Shown here: piece by piece, positions 1 through 7,356 of the stretch
Position numbering within the stretch: the first letter of the stretch is position 1
Layout of the letters: every line of letters starts with the position of its first letter
Origin: Pseudomonadota bacterium
GTDB taxonomy: Bacteria; Pseudomonadota; Alphaproteobacteria; Rhodobacterales; Rhodobacteraceae
DNA length: 59,375 nt
Reading direction: 5' to 3'
NCBI GenBank assembly: GCA_021813365.1
Contig: JAKALB010000005.1
Span: forward strand, 1-59,375
Notes under the pieces: model-generated
Seen by the model: the letters and a program-made list of their open reading frames with translations, nothing else
Told to the model about the DNA's origin: nothing
Databases searched by the model: none
Translations under genes and position numbers: made by a program

Positions 1-712
1 TCACCATCTGCCGCTTTGTGACCCGGTTCAGTGCGTCCTGGAACCGCAGGGCTTCCGCCTCGCGCACGATTTCCTTGATCGCCGCATAAACCAGCGGCGG
101 GCCGCTTTCCAGCAGCCGTGCCAGATCCCAGGCCTTCTGATACAGGTCTGCCGGTTGACAGATCTCCTTCACGATTCCCCAGCGCTGCGCCTCTTCGGCG
201 TCGAACCACCGCCCGGTCAGCAGCAAATCCATCGCAACGTGATAGGGTATCCGCTTCGGCAGCTTGATCGAGGCCGCATCCGCCACCGTGCCCGACCGGA
301 TTTCCGGCAGGGCGAAGGTCGCCGAGGTGGAACACAGGATCAGATCGGCGCTCAGCGCCAGTTCCAGGCCGCCGCCGCAGCAGATGCCCTGCACGGCGGC
401 AATGACCGGCTTGTTCAGGTTGGGCAATTCCTGCAATCCGCCAAAGCCGCCCACCCCGTAATCGCCATCCACCGCATCGCCCTGGGCCGCGGCCTTCAGA
501 TCCCAGCCCGGGCAGAAGAATTTCTCGCCGGCGCTGCGCAGGATGCAGACCCGCAAGCTGTCGTCATCGCGGAAATCGCGGAACACCAGCCCCATGATCC
601 GGCTGGTCGCCAGATCGATCGCATTGGCTTTCGGCCGGTCCAGCGTCACCTCCAGAACGGCCCCTTCGCGCCGCGTCTTCACCGGGCCATCGGTTCGCAT
701 TTCCATCGCCAT
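1..712 (-). CDS. Enoyl-CoA hydratase/isomerase, CaiD-like (3' end cut by window edge)
   Basis: Crotonase-fold protein; the frame reads from ATG at 712 for about 237 codons and leaves the window at base 1, so the C-terminal tail is missing. The oxyanion-hole segment CGGGLELALSADL and the LPEIRSGTV stretch with its acidic residue are typical of enoyl-CoA hydratases. The segment SAGEKFFCPGWDLK resembles carnitinyl-CoA dehydratases (CaiD). Its start lies right beside the stop of the upstream acyl-CoA synthetase gene (714), so the two are translationally coupled. In this context the likely reaction is hydration of crotonobetainyl-CoA to carnitinyl-CoA; the substrate is inferred from neighbours, the fold is seen directly. 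Three in-frame ATGs (712, 706, 700) lie close together, so the exact start is uncertain by a few codons. Confidence 0.88.
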   Translation of the reverse strand, partial: MAMEMRTDGPVKTRREGAVLEVTLDRPKANAIDLATSRIMGLVFRDFRDDDSLRVCILRSAGEKFFCPGWDLKAAAQGDAVDGDYGVGGFGGLQELPNLNKPVIAAVQGICCGGGLELALSADLILCSTSATFALPEIRSGTVADAASIKLPKRIPYHVAMDLLLTGRWFDAEEAQRWGIVKEICQPADLYQKAWDLARLLESGPPLVYAAIKEIVREAEALRFQDALNRVTKRQMV

Positions 713-713
713 C

Positions 714-2702
714 TCACGCTCTCCGGATCAGGGCATCCACCGCGACGACGCCTGCCGCCTTCACGAGGATCGGGTTGATTTCAATTTCCTCCAGGCTCGG
801 GTCTGCGATCATCCGCGCCCCCAGCCGCAGGGCTGTCTCGGCCAGCGCCGCAAGGTCGGCTTTCGGCCGGCCGCGATAGCCATCCAGGAGCGCATAGAGC
901 CGCAGCCGGGCAAGTGCCGCCAGAACCTCGGCCTCGGTCGCGGGCAGGATCAGCGTCACGCTGTCGGCGAGAAGCTCGGCCGCGACCCCGCCCAGCCCCA
1001 GCGTCAAGGTCACGCCATAGACCGGGTCGCGGCGCAGACCCAGCAGGATCTCGGCCACCGCACCCGTGACCATTTCCTCGACCAGGTAGCCGGTGGCACC
1101 CGCCATCTCGGCCTGTCCCGCCAGCGTGGCCAGCCCCAGCCGCACCGCCCCGGCCTCGGTCTTGTGGGCAAAGCCCAGGCCCTTCAACGCGAAGGGAGCG
1201 GTCAAAGCCGCCGCTTTCTCGGCCACCTCTGCCAGTGTCATGCCCGCCACCGATCGCGGCACCGGCACCCCGGCTTCGGCCAGCAGGCGCTTGCCTTCGA
1301 CCTCGCTCAGCAGCGTGCTGGCCCTGGGCGCGATCGGCGCCACCGGCCGCCAGCCCGGCCGCCCCGCCGGCACCCGCGCCGCCTTGATCGCTGCCAGCGC
1401 CGTCTCCAGCCCCATCAGGGTGCAGACGCCCTGCGCCATCAGCCCGGCCGCCCGCGCCTCTCCGAAGTTTTCGGCCATCGAGGCGACCGGAAAGGCCGGC
1501 TTGCCCGTCGCCTTCTGTGCTGCCACGATCGCATCCAGGGCCGGCTGATAGCCCGACGGGTCGCAGCGATCGGGCCGGGGGGTGTCGATGATGAAGATGC
1601 CGGCATCATAGGCCGCCAGCATGGCCGTGAACACCTCGGTCGTCTTTGGCCCATCGCCCCAGATGAAGGTGTGATAGTCCAGCGGGTTGGAAATCGTCGG
1701 GATCGGACCCAGAACCTGGAACAGCCGCTCACGCGTGGCCGGCGGCACCGGCGGAAAGTCGATGCCATGCGGCGCCGCCAGATCGGCCACCAGACCCGCT
1801 TCACCCCCCGAACAGGACAGCGAGCAAAGCCGCGGTCCCAGCCCCAGACCGTGCACATGCAGGATCTTCAGCGTCTCGATCAGTTCCGACGGCGTATTGA
1901 CTTCGGCCACCCCCACCTGGCGCAGGAAGGCGCTGGAGGCCGCGCCCGCCCCCGCCAGCGAGGCGGTATGGCTGGCCGCCGCCGTGCGCGAAAGCTCGGT
2001 CTTGCCCGACTTGATGACAACGATCCCCTTGCCCATCGCCCGCGCCCTCTGGGCCAGTTCGGCAAAGGCAGCGGCGTCGTCGATCCCCTCGACATACATG
2101 CCCAGCGCCGTCACGCGCGGATCGTCCAGGACGGCCCCCGCAAGATCGGCCAGACCCACCACCGCCGCATTGCCCAGACAGGCGACGTAGGCCACCGGCA
2201 GGGCCCGCTGCTGCATGCCCAGGTTGATCACGATGTTGGACGACTGGCTGACCAGCGCCACCCCCCTGTCGACCCGGATGCCCCCATGCTGATCGGGCCA
2301 GAGCAAGGCCCCGTCCAGATAGTTGATGACCCCATAGCAGTTCGGTCCCAGGATCGGCATGTCCCCTGCCGCCGCAATCAGCCGGGCCTGCAACTCCGGC
2401 TCGCCCGCCTCGGTCCAGCCGCTGGCAAAACAGATCGCCCCGCCCGCACCCATGGCAGAAAGTTCGGCCACCACATCCAGCGTCGCCAGGCGATTGACCC
2501 CGATGAAGGTCGCATCCGGCACGCCGGGCAGCTCGGCAAGCGAGGCATAGGCCTTCAGCCCACCGATCTCGGCCTTGGTCGGATGCACCGGCCAGACAGG
2601 ACCGTCAAACCCCATCTTGCGACACTGTTCGATGACATTCAGCGCCCAGCCCGCGCCCAGGACGGCGATGGATTTCGGTCGGAGGAGGCGGTTGAGGTTC
2701 AT
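714..2702 (-). CDS. ADP-forming acyl-CoA synthetase (acetate--CoA ligase family)
   Basis: About 662 residues. The N-terminal CoA-binding Rossmann part begins with SIAVLGAGWALN; the middle ligase-CoA part contains GPNCYGVINY; the C-terminal third is an ATP-grasp domain with LKGLGFAHKTEAGAVRLGL and ends in EINPILVK. This is the domain order of the NDP-forming acyl-CoA synthetase family, slightly shorter than the usual ~700 residues. It would activate a carboxylic acid to its CoA thioester using ATP and CoA. Placed between an acyl-CoA dehydrogenase and a CaiD-like hydratase, gamma-butyrobetaine, crotonobetaine or carnitine are the likely substrates (inference). A GTG at 2705 directly before the ATG is an alternative start with better spacing from GGAGG. 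It is separated from the upstream dehydrogenase gene by a large inverted repeat. Confidence 0.88.
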   Translation of the reverse strand: MNLNRLLRPKSIAVLGAGWALNVIEQCRKMGFDGPVWPVHPTKAEIGGLKAYASLAELPGVPDATFIGVNRLATLDVVAELSAMGAGGAICFASGWTEAGEPELQARLIAAAGDMPILGPNCYGVINYLDGALLWPDQHGGIRVDRGVALVSQSSNIVINLGMQQRALPVAYVACLGNAAVVGLADLAGAVLDDPRVTALGMYVEGIDDAAAFAELAQRARAMGKGIVVIKSGKTELSRTAAASHTASLAGAGAASSAFLRQVGVAEVNTPSELIETLKILHVHGLGLGPRLCSLSCSGGEAGLVADLAAPHGIDFPPVPPATRERLFQVLGPIPTISNPLDYHTFIWGDGPKTTEVFTAMLAAYDAGIFIIDTPRPDRCDPSGYQPALDAIVAAQKATGKPAFPVASMAENFGEARAAGLMAQGVCTLMGLETALAAIKAARVPAGRPGWRPVAPIAPRASTLLSEVEGKRLLAEAGVPVPRSVAGMTLAEVAEKAAALTAPFALKGLGFAHKTEAGAVRLGLATLAGQAEMAGATGYLVEEMVTGAVAEILLGLRRDPVYGVTLTLGLGGVAAELLADSVTLILPATEAEVLAALARLRLYALLDGYRGRPKADLAALAETALRLGARMIADPSLEEIEINPILVKAAGVVAVDALIRRA

Positions 2703-2731
2703 CACACCGACGCCCTCCCTGCGACACCAGG

Positions 2732-2783
2732 GCCGGGGGTTTCACACCCCCGGACCCCCGTGGGATATTTATGAACAGATGAA
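2732..2783 (+). repeat. Dispersed hairpin-plus-core element, copy 1 (left arm of inverted pair)
   Basis: A hairpin built on GGGGGTTTCACACCCCC is followed by the core TGGGATATTTATGAACAGATGAA. The same 52 bases recur in perfect inverted orientation at 2912-2963. Lies between the acyl-CoA dehydrogenase and acyl-CoA synthetase genes. Confidence 0.85.
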
Positions 2784-2911
2784 GAGGGAAGGGCGGCGCC
2801 CCTCCCTGCCCGGGCGGTGCTGGGCAGGGAGGTTTCACCTGTTGCCGCCATCGGGATCCCTCCCTGTACGGCCCGTTCAGATTCGCAGAACTTGGTTAAC
2901 ATCGCGTTGAT

Positions 2912-2963
2912 TTCATCTGTTCATAAATATCCCACGGGGGTCCGGGGGTGTGAAACCCCCGGC
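2912..2963 (-). repeat. Dispersed hairpin-plus-core element, copy 2 (right arm of inverted pair)
   Basis: Perfect inverted copy of 2732-2783, ending ten bases before the stop of the acyl-CoA dehydrogenase gene. The 128 bases between the arms also hold a GC-rich imperfect dyad (gcccctccctgcccgggcgg and its surroundings) but no convincing gene. Confidence 0.85.
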
Positions 2964-2972
2964 TTGCCACGC

Positions 2973-4136
2973 CTAGGCGCCAAGCGGCCGCAGCAGTTCG
3001 CGGCTGATGATGTGGCGTTGAATTTCGGACGTGCCTTCCCAGATCCGCTCCACGCGGGCGTCTCGCCAGATGCGCTCCAGCGGCAGTTCGTCCATCAGCC
3101 CCATGCCGCCATGGATCTGGATCGCCTCGTCGGCGATTTGGGCCAGGACTTCGGTCGCCTTCAGCTTGGCCATGGCCATGTCGGCCTCGGTCACCGTGCC
3201 CTGATCGTATTTCCAGGCTGCCTCGCGGGTCAGCAGTTCCGCCGCCTTCAGCTCCATCGCCATGTCGGCCAGCTTGAAGCTGATCCCCTGGAACCTGCCG
3301 ATCGGGCTGCCGAACTGCTTGCGCTCTGCGGCCCATTGCAGCGCATGGCCCATCGCCCGTTCGGCCCGGCCCAGACAGGTCGAGGCGACTTGCAGCCGGG
3401 TCGCGCCCAGCCAGGAATTGGCCACTTCGAAGCCCTTGTGCACCTCGCCCAGGATCTGGCGCTTGTGCACCCGGCATTCGTCGAACTCCAGGATCGCATT
3501 GGTATAGCCGCGGTGGCTGACATTGCGATAGCCGTCACGGACGGTGAAGCCGGGTGTGCCCTTGTCGACGAAGAAGGCGGTGATCTTCTTCTTCGGCCCG
3601 CGCGGCGTCTGCTCTTCGCCGGTTGCCATGAAGGCGATGGTGAAGCCTGCCAGGTCGGCATGGCTGATGAAATGCTTGGTGCCGTTCAGGATCCAATCGT
3701 CGCCATCCTGCCGGGCCGAAGCTTTCATTCCGCGCAGGTCGCTGCCGGCGCCGGGTTCGGTCATGGCAAGGCAATCCCAGGTCTCGCCCCTGACGCAGGG
3801 AATGAGATAGCGTTCGCGCTGTTCGGCCGTGCCGGCCAGCAGGATGTTGGACGGACGCGCCACGCAGGCCCAATGCAGGGCGTAGTTGGCCCGCCCCAAC
3901 TCCTTCTCATAGAGAAGCCATGACAGGGTATCCAGCCCGGCGCCGCCCACTTCTGCGGGCATGTTGGCGGCGTAGAGCCCCGCGGCGATCGCCTTCTTCT
4001 GGATTTCGCGGATCAGCTCCAGTGGCAGATGTCCGGTGCGTTCGACCATCTGTTCATGCGGGTACAGTTCGGCTTCCACGAAGGCCCGCGTGGTCTCCAC
4101 GATCATTTTCTGTTCGTCGCTCAGTCCGAAATCCAT
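2973..4136 (-). CDS. Acyl-CoA dehydrogenase (candidate gamma-butyrobetainyl-CoA dehydrogenase)
   Basis: 387 residues, full length for the FAD-dependent acyl-CoA dehydrogenase family. Seen: MTEPGAGSDL in the flavin/substrate-binding middle region, the RKQFGSPIGRFQG helix of the C-terminal domain, IHGGMG, and a C-terminal WEGTSEIQR holding the family's usual catalytic glutamate. It introduces a 2,3-double bond into an acyl-CoA and passes electrons to ETF. Between an acyl-CoA synthetase and carnitine genes, the expected substrate is gamma-butyrobetainyl-CoA, giving crotonobetainyl-CoA; this is inference. The start is ATG 4136, just downstream of the SDR gene (12-base gap), with GGAGG immediately upstream. 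Confidence 0.9.
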   Translation of the reverse strand: MDFGLSDEQKMIVETTRAFVEAELYPHEQMVERTGHLPLELIREIQKKAIAAGLYAANMPAEVGGAGLDTLSWLLYEKELGRANYALHWACVARPSNILLAGTAEQRERYLIPCVRGETWDCLAMTEPGAGSDLRGMKASARQDGDDWILNGTKHFISHADLAGFTIAFMATGEEQTPRGPKKKITAFFVDKGTPGFTVRDGYRNVSHRGYTNAILEFDECRVHKRQILGEVHKGFEVANSWLGATRLQVASTCLGRAERAMGHALQWAAERKQFGSPIGRFQGISFKLADMAMELKAAELLTREAAWKYDQGTVTEADMAMAKLKATEVLAQIADEAIQIHGGMGLMDELPLERIWRDARVERIWEGTSEIQRHIISRELLRPLGA

Positions 4137-4148
4137 CCCGGATCCTCC

Positions 4149-4901
4149 TCAGGGATCAACGTTATAGGTCATGCCGTCCACGGCCAGCGCCTGGCCCGAG
4201 ACCATGCGTGCCGCGTCAGACGCCAGAAACAGCGCCATGTCGGCCACGTCCTGCGGGTCGCTCAGCCGCTTCAGCGCCGTGCCGCTGGCATAGCCGTGGC
4301 GCACGGCGTCGGGTGTCATGCCCTTGGCGGCGGCTTCGGCCTCGATCACCTGGTCGATGCGGGGGCCGTTCACCGACCCGGGGCAGATGGCGTTGGCGCG
4401 GATGCCGTGCGGGCCAAGCTCCATCGCCACGGTCTTCATCAGGCCGATCACCCCCCATTTCGCCGCCACATAGGGCGCGCGAAACGGCGTGCCGTAGAGG
4501 CCGCTGGTCGAGGAGGTGAAGATGATGCAGCCCTCGCCCGCCGGCTTCATCAGCCGGGCGGCGTGCTTGGCCGTGATCATCGCGCCATCCAGGTTCACGG
4601 CCAGACATTGATGCCAGGCACCCAGGTCCATGTCCTCGATCGCCGCCGTCGGCCCCTTGATCCCGGCATTGGCGCAGACCACGTCCAACCCGCCCCAGTC
4701 GCGGGCGATGTCGGCGAAGAGCGCCTCCATACCGGGCTCGAGGCTGGCATCCACAACCGACCCGCGGATGCCGGGCGGCAGGGCTGCCACCTGCCGCGTG
4801 TCGACATCCGTCACCCAGACGCGGTCGCCCCGGGCCTGAAAGGCCCGGGCCATCGCCAGCCCGATGCCGTTGGCGCCCGCAGTGATCAGGACGCGCTTCA
4901 C
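4149..4901 (-). CDS. Short-chain dehydrogenase/reductase
   Basis: 250 residues of a classical SDR. The N-terminus carries the nucleotide-binding glycine motif (ITAGANGIG), NAG at mid-domain, and the catalytic Ser/Tyr/Lys set in SSTSGL and YVAAKWG. The start is GTG at 4901, which overlaps the carnitine dehydrogenase stop as GTGA; an upstream in-frame ATG would run through that gene and was rejected. Operon position between carnitine dehydrogenase and acyl-CoA dehydrogenase suggests oxidation of a hydroxylated betaine, for example D-carnitine as a counterpart to the L-carnitine enzyme, but the sequence alone does not settle the substrate. Confidence 0.87.
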   Translation of the reverse strand: MKRVLITAGANGIGLAMARAFQARGDRVWVTDVDTRQVAALPPGIRGSVVDASLEPGMEALFADIARDWGGLDVVCANAGIKGPTAAIEDMDLGAWHQCLAVNLDGAMITAKHAARLMKPAGEGCIIFTSSTSGLYGTPFRAPYVAAKWGVIGLMKTVAMELGPHGIRANAICPGSVNGPRIDQVIEAEAAAKGMTPDAVRHGYASGTALKRLSDPQDVADMALFLASDAARMVSGQALAVDGMTYNVDP

Positions 4902-6361
4902 TTCTTCTGCCCCACGGCGCGACCGGCGCCTTCGGGCAGGGGCAGGGCGGCCTGGGCGTCGGCGATGGCCTTCAGCCGAGCCCAGACCTCGGGTGCGGCC
5001 GGAACCGTCTTGCCGGCCTTCATGTCGACGTGCAGGCACAGCTGTTCGACGGTCGCCACGCATTCCTCGCCCTTCATGATCCGCACGAAGGAACGGAACC
5101 GCTTTTCGTCTGCACTGATGATCTGCACCGTACCCACCAGCCGATCGCCCAGCCTGGCTTCGCCCAGATGCCGGATGTGGGTTTCGGCGGAGTAATAGCT
5201 GTGCCCGGCCGCGACGTAATCCATCCCCGCGCCGATCAGCCGCAGAAAGGCATCGATCGTTTCGGAATTGGCAAAGTAATACCGGCTCTCGGTCATGTGG
5301 CCATTGTAGTCGATCCAGCCCGGCAGCACCTGCATATGTGCCATCACCAGCGGCGCCGCCTTGGGGCCCTGGTCGGTCTGGGCATGGAACGCCGCGGCGC
5401 GGGCCTCGTCATGGGCGCGCAGCACCTTGCCCGCACCCCAGTTTCGCTCTTTCAGCGCGCGGAGAAAGCCCACGAGGTTCTGGTCGCGGATCCGCTCCAG
5501 CTCGCGGATGCCATAGGCGCCGGATTGCGCATCCGACTGGTTGGCCACCAGATTTACCAGATCGTCGTTGAATTCGGGAACGTCCATCAGCTTGGTCCAG
5601 GGCCATTTCAGCGCCGGGCCGAACTGGGCCATGAAATGCCGCATCCCGGCCTCGCCGCCAGCCACGCGGTAGGTTTCGAACAGCCCCATCTGGCCCCAGC
5701 GCAGGCCGAATCCCATGCGGATCGCCTCGTCGATCTCGCTGGTGGTGGCCACGCCGTCCTTCAGCATCCACAGCGCCTCGCGCCAGACCGCCTCGAGAAA
5801 GCGGTTGCCGATGAAGGCATCGATTTCCTTGCGGATCACCAGCGGGAACATCCCGATGTCCTTCATGATCTGCACGGTCCGTTCGACCACCTCCGGCGGG
5901 TTCCGCTCGGATCCGGATACTTCCGAAAGCGGCAGCAGATAGACCGGGTTGAACGGATGCGCCACGATGATGTTGTGCGGTGCCGGCGCGCCCTGCTGCA
6001 GGTCGGACGCCTTGAAGCCCGAGGTCGAAGAGCCGATCAGCACGCCCGGATTGGCCTGCTGCAACTGGGCATAGACCGATCGCTTCAGCTCGATCCGTTC
6101 GGAAACGCTTTCCTGCACATATTCCGCTCCCTCGACCGCCTCGCCGATCGTGCCGTGAAAGCTCAACCGGCCTTCGGGCGGCATGGGCACGTCCGACAGC
6201 GCGGGCAGCGCTAGCCGGGCATTCGCCAGGACGGCATGGATCTTGCGCTCGGCCTGAGGATCGGGGTCGAACACGCTCACGTCCCAGCCGTTCAGCAGGA
6301 ACCGCGCGGCCCAGCCGCCGCCGATGACCCCGCCGCCAATGATGGATGCCTTGCGGTTCAT
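4898..6361 (-). CDS. lcdH: Carnitine 3-dehydrogenase fused to a hotdog thioesterase
   Basis: 487 residues, two domains. Residues ~1-320 are a 3-hydroxyacyl-CoA dehydrogenase-type NAD enzyme: Rossmann motif GGGVIGGGWAARF, SSTSGFKASDL, and HPFNPVYLLPL. Residues ~340-470 form a hotdog domain with the WIDYNGHMTESRY signature. Carnitine dehydrogenase oxidises L-carnitine to 3-dehydrocarnitine with NAD; the fused thioesterase is known in rhizobial homologues and would hydrolyse the betainyl-CoA made by the next enzyme. It lies 7 bases downstream of the DUF849 cleavage enzyme gene, as expected for sequential steps. Standalone carnitine dehydrogenases are ~320 residues, so the fusion is evident from length. 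High confidence in domains; the thioesterase substrate is by family analogy. Confidence 0.92.
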   Translation of the reverse strand: MNRKASIIGGGVIGGGWAARFLLNGWDVSVFDPDPQAERKIHAVLANARLALPALSDVPMPPEGRLSFHGTIGEAVEGAEYVQESVSERIELKRSVYAQLQQANPGVLIGSSTSGFKASDLQQGAPAPHNIIVAHPFNPVYLLPLSEVSGSERNPPEVVERTVQIMKDIGMFPLVIRKEIDAFIGNRFLEAVWREALWMLKDGVATTSEIDEAIRMGFGLRWGQMGLFETYRVAGGEAGMRHFMAQFGPALKWPWTKLMDVPEFNDDLVNLVANQSDAQSGAYGIRELERIRDQNLVGFLRALKERNWGAGKVLRAHDEARAAAFHAQTDQGPKAAPLVMAHMQVLPGWIDYNGHMTESRYYFANSETIDAFLRLIGAGMDYVAAGHSYYSAETHIRHLGEARLGDRLVGTVQIISADEKRFRSFVRIMKGEECVATVEQLCLHVDMKAGKTVPAAPEVWARLKAIADAQAALPLPEGAGRAVGQKK

Positions 6362-6368
6362 TCTGCCC

Positions 6369-7283
6369 TCACTTCGCCACCGGCGCGCGCTTTTCCAGTT
6401 TCAGTTTCGCCCGCACCTCGGCCGGCGTCAGGATTCGCGCCCCCATTGCCGTCACGATATCCACGGCGCGTTCCACGAGCTGGGCGTTCGTGGCCAGCAC
6501 GCCCTTGTCCAGCCACAGGTTGTCCTCGAGGCCCACGCGCACGTTGCCGCCAGCCAGCACCGCCGCCGCCACATAGGCCATCTGGTTGCGGCCCAGCGAA
6601 AAGGCGCTGAAGAACCAGTCCCTGGGCACGTTGTTCACCATGGCCATGAAGGTATTCAGGTCATCCGGCGCGCCCCATGGCACGCCCATGCACAGCTGCA
6701 CCAGGACCGGGTCGGGAATGACGCCCTCGCTGGCCAGTTGCCTGGCCAGCCACAGATGTCCGGTGTCGAAGGCCTCGATTTCGATGCGCACGCCCGCCTT
6801 GGTCATCCGGGTGGCCATGTCGCGCAACAGGCCCGGGGTGTTGACCATCACATAGTCGGCCTCGTTGAAATTCATCGTGCCGCAGTCGAGCGTGCAGATT
6901 TCCGGCCGGCATTCCACCACATGTGCCACCCGTTCGGTCGCGCCTGCCATGTCGCTGCGCGGCCCCATGCGGTCCATGGCTTCGCTGCCCTCGAAATAGA
7001 TGTCGCCGCCCATGCCGGCGGTCAGGTTCAACACCACGTCGGTGCCCGAATCGCGGATGCGTTCGGTCACTTCGCGGTAGAGCCTGCCGTCGCGGCTGGG
7101 CTTGCCGGTTTCGGGGTCGCGCACATGACAATGCACGATCGCCGCGCCCGCCCTGGCGGCGTCGATGGCCGATCTTGCAATCTGCTCAGGGCTGCGCGGC
7201 ACATGCGGGCTGCGATCCTGCGTACCGCCTGAGCCGGTCACGGCACAGGTGATGAAGACTTCGCGGTTCATGGCCAAGGGCAT
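6369..7283 (-). CDS. Beta-keto acid cleavage enzyme (DUF849), 3-dehydrocarnitine:acetyl-CoA type
   Basis: 304 residues. The DUF849/BKACE family condenses a beta-keto acid with acetyl-CoA to give acetoacetate and a new CoA ester. The metal-binding motif HCHVRDP (His51, His53) and the C-terminal NVRVGLEDN segment with its conserved glutamate are visible. Next to carnitine dehydrogenase, the expected reaction is 3-dehydrocarnitine + acetyl-CoA -> acetoacetate + glycine betainyl-CoA. First gene of the minus-strand operon; start ATG 7283 preceded by GGAGG at good spacing (an in-frame ATG four codons in is possible). Divergent from the CdhR-like regulator across 73 bases. Confidence 0.92.
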   Translation of the reverse strand: MPLAMNREVFITCAVTGSGGTQDRSPHVPRSPEQIARSAIDAARAGAAIVHCHVRDPETGKPSRDGRLYREVTERIRDSGTDVVLNLTAGMGGDIYFEGSEAMDRMGPRSDMAGATERVAHVVECRPEICTLDCGTMNFNEADYVMVNTPGLLRDMATRMTKAGVRIEIEAFDTGHLWLARQLASEGVIPDPVLVQLCMGVPWGAPDDLNTFMAMVNNVPRDWFFSAFSLGRNQMAYVAAAVLAGGNVRVGLEDNLWLDKGVLATNAQLVERAVDIVTAMGARILTPAEVRAKLKLEKRAPVAK

Positions 7284-7305
7284 CGGGGCATCCTCCAGAA
7301 TTTGC

Positions 7306-7320
7306 GCCGATCCTATCGGC
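7306..7320. promoter_or_regulatory. Candidate operator between the divergent carnitine operon and its regulator
   Basis: GCCGAT-CCT-ATCGGC, a perfect 6-3-6 inverted repeat in the middle of the 73-base gap separating the cleavage-enzyme gene (minus) from the regulator gene (plus). Position suggests control of one or both promoters; binding is not shown. Confidence 0.4.
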
Positions 7321-7356
7321 CTTGCACGCGCCCGCGTGACACTTTACGAAATTCGC

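Noticed and set aside
543-2774. Long plus-strand open frame opposite the acyl-CoA synthetase gene
   Set aside because: Arg/Gln/His/Pro-rich translation with no domain; it is the GC-rich antisense shadow of the real minus-strand gene.
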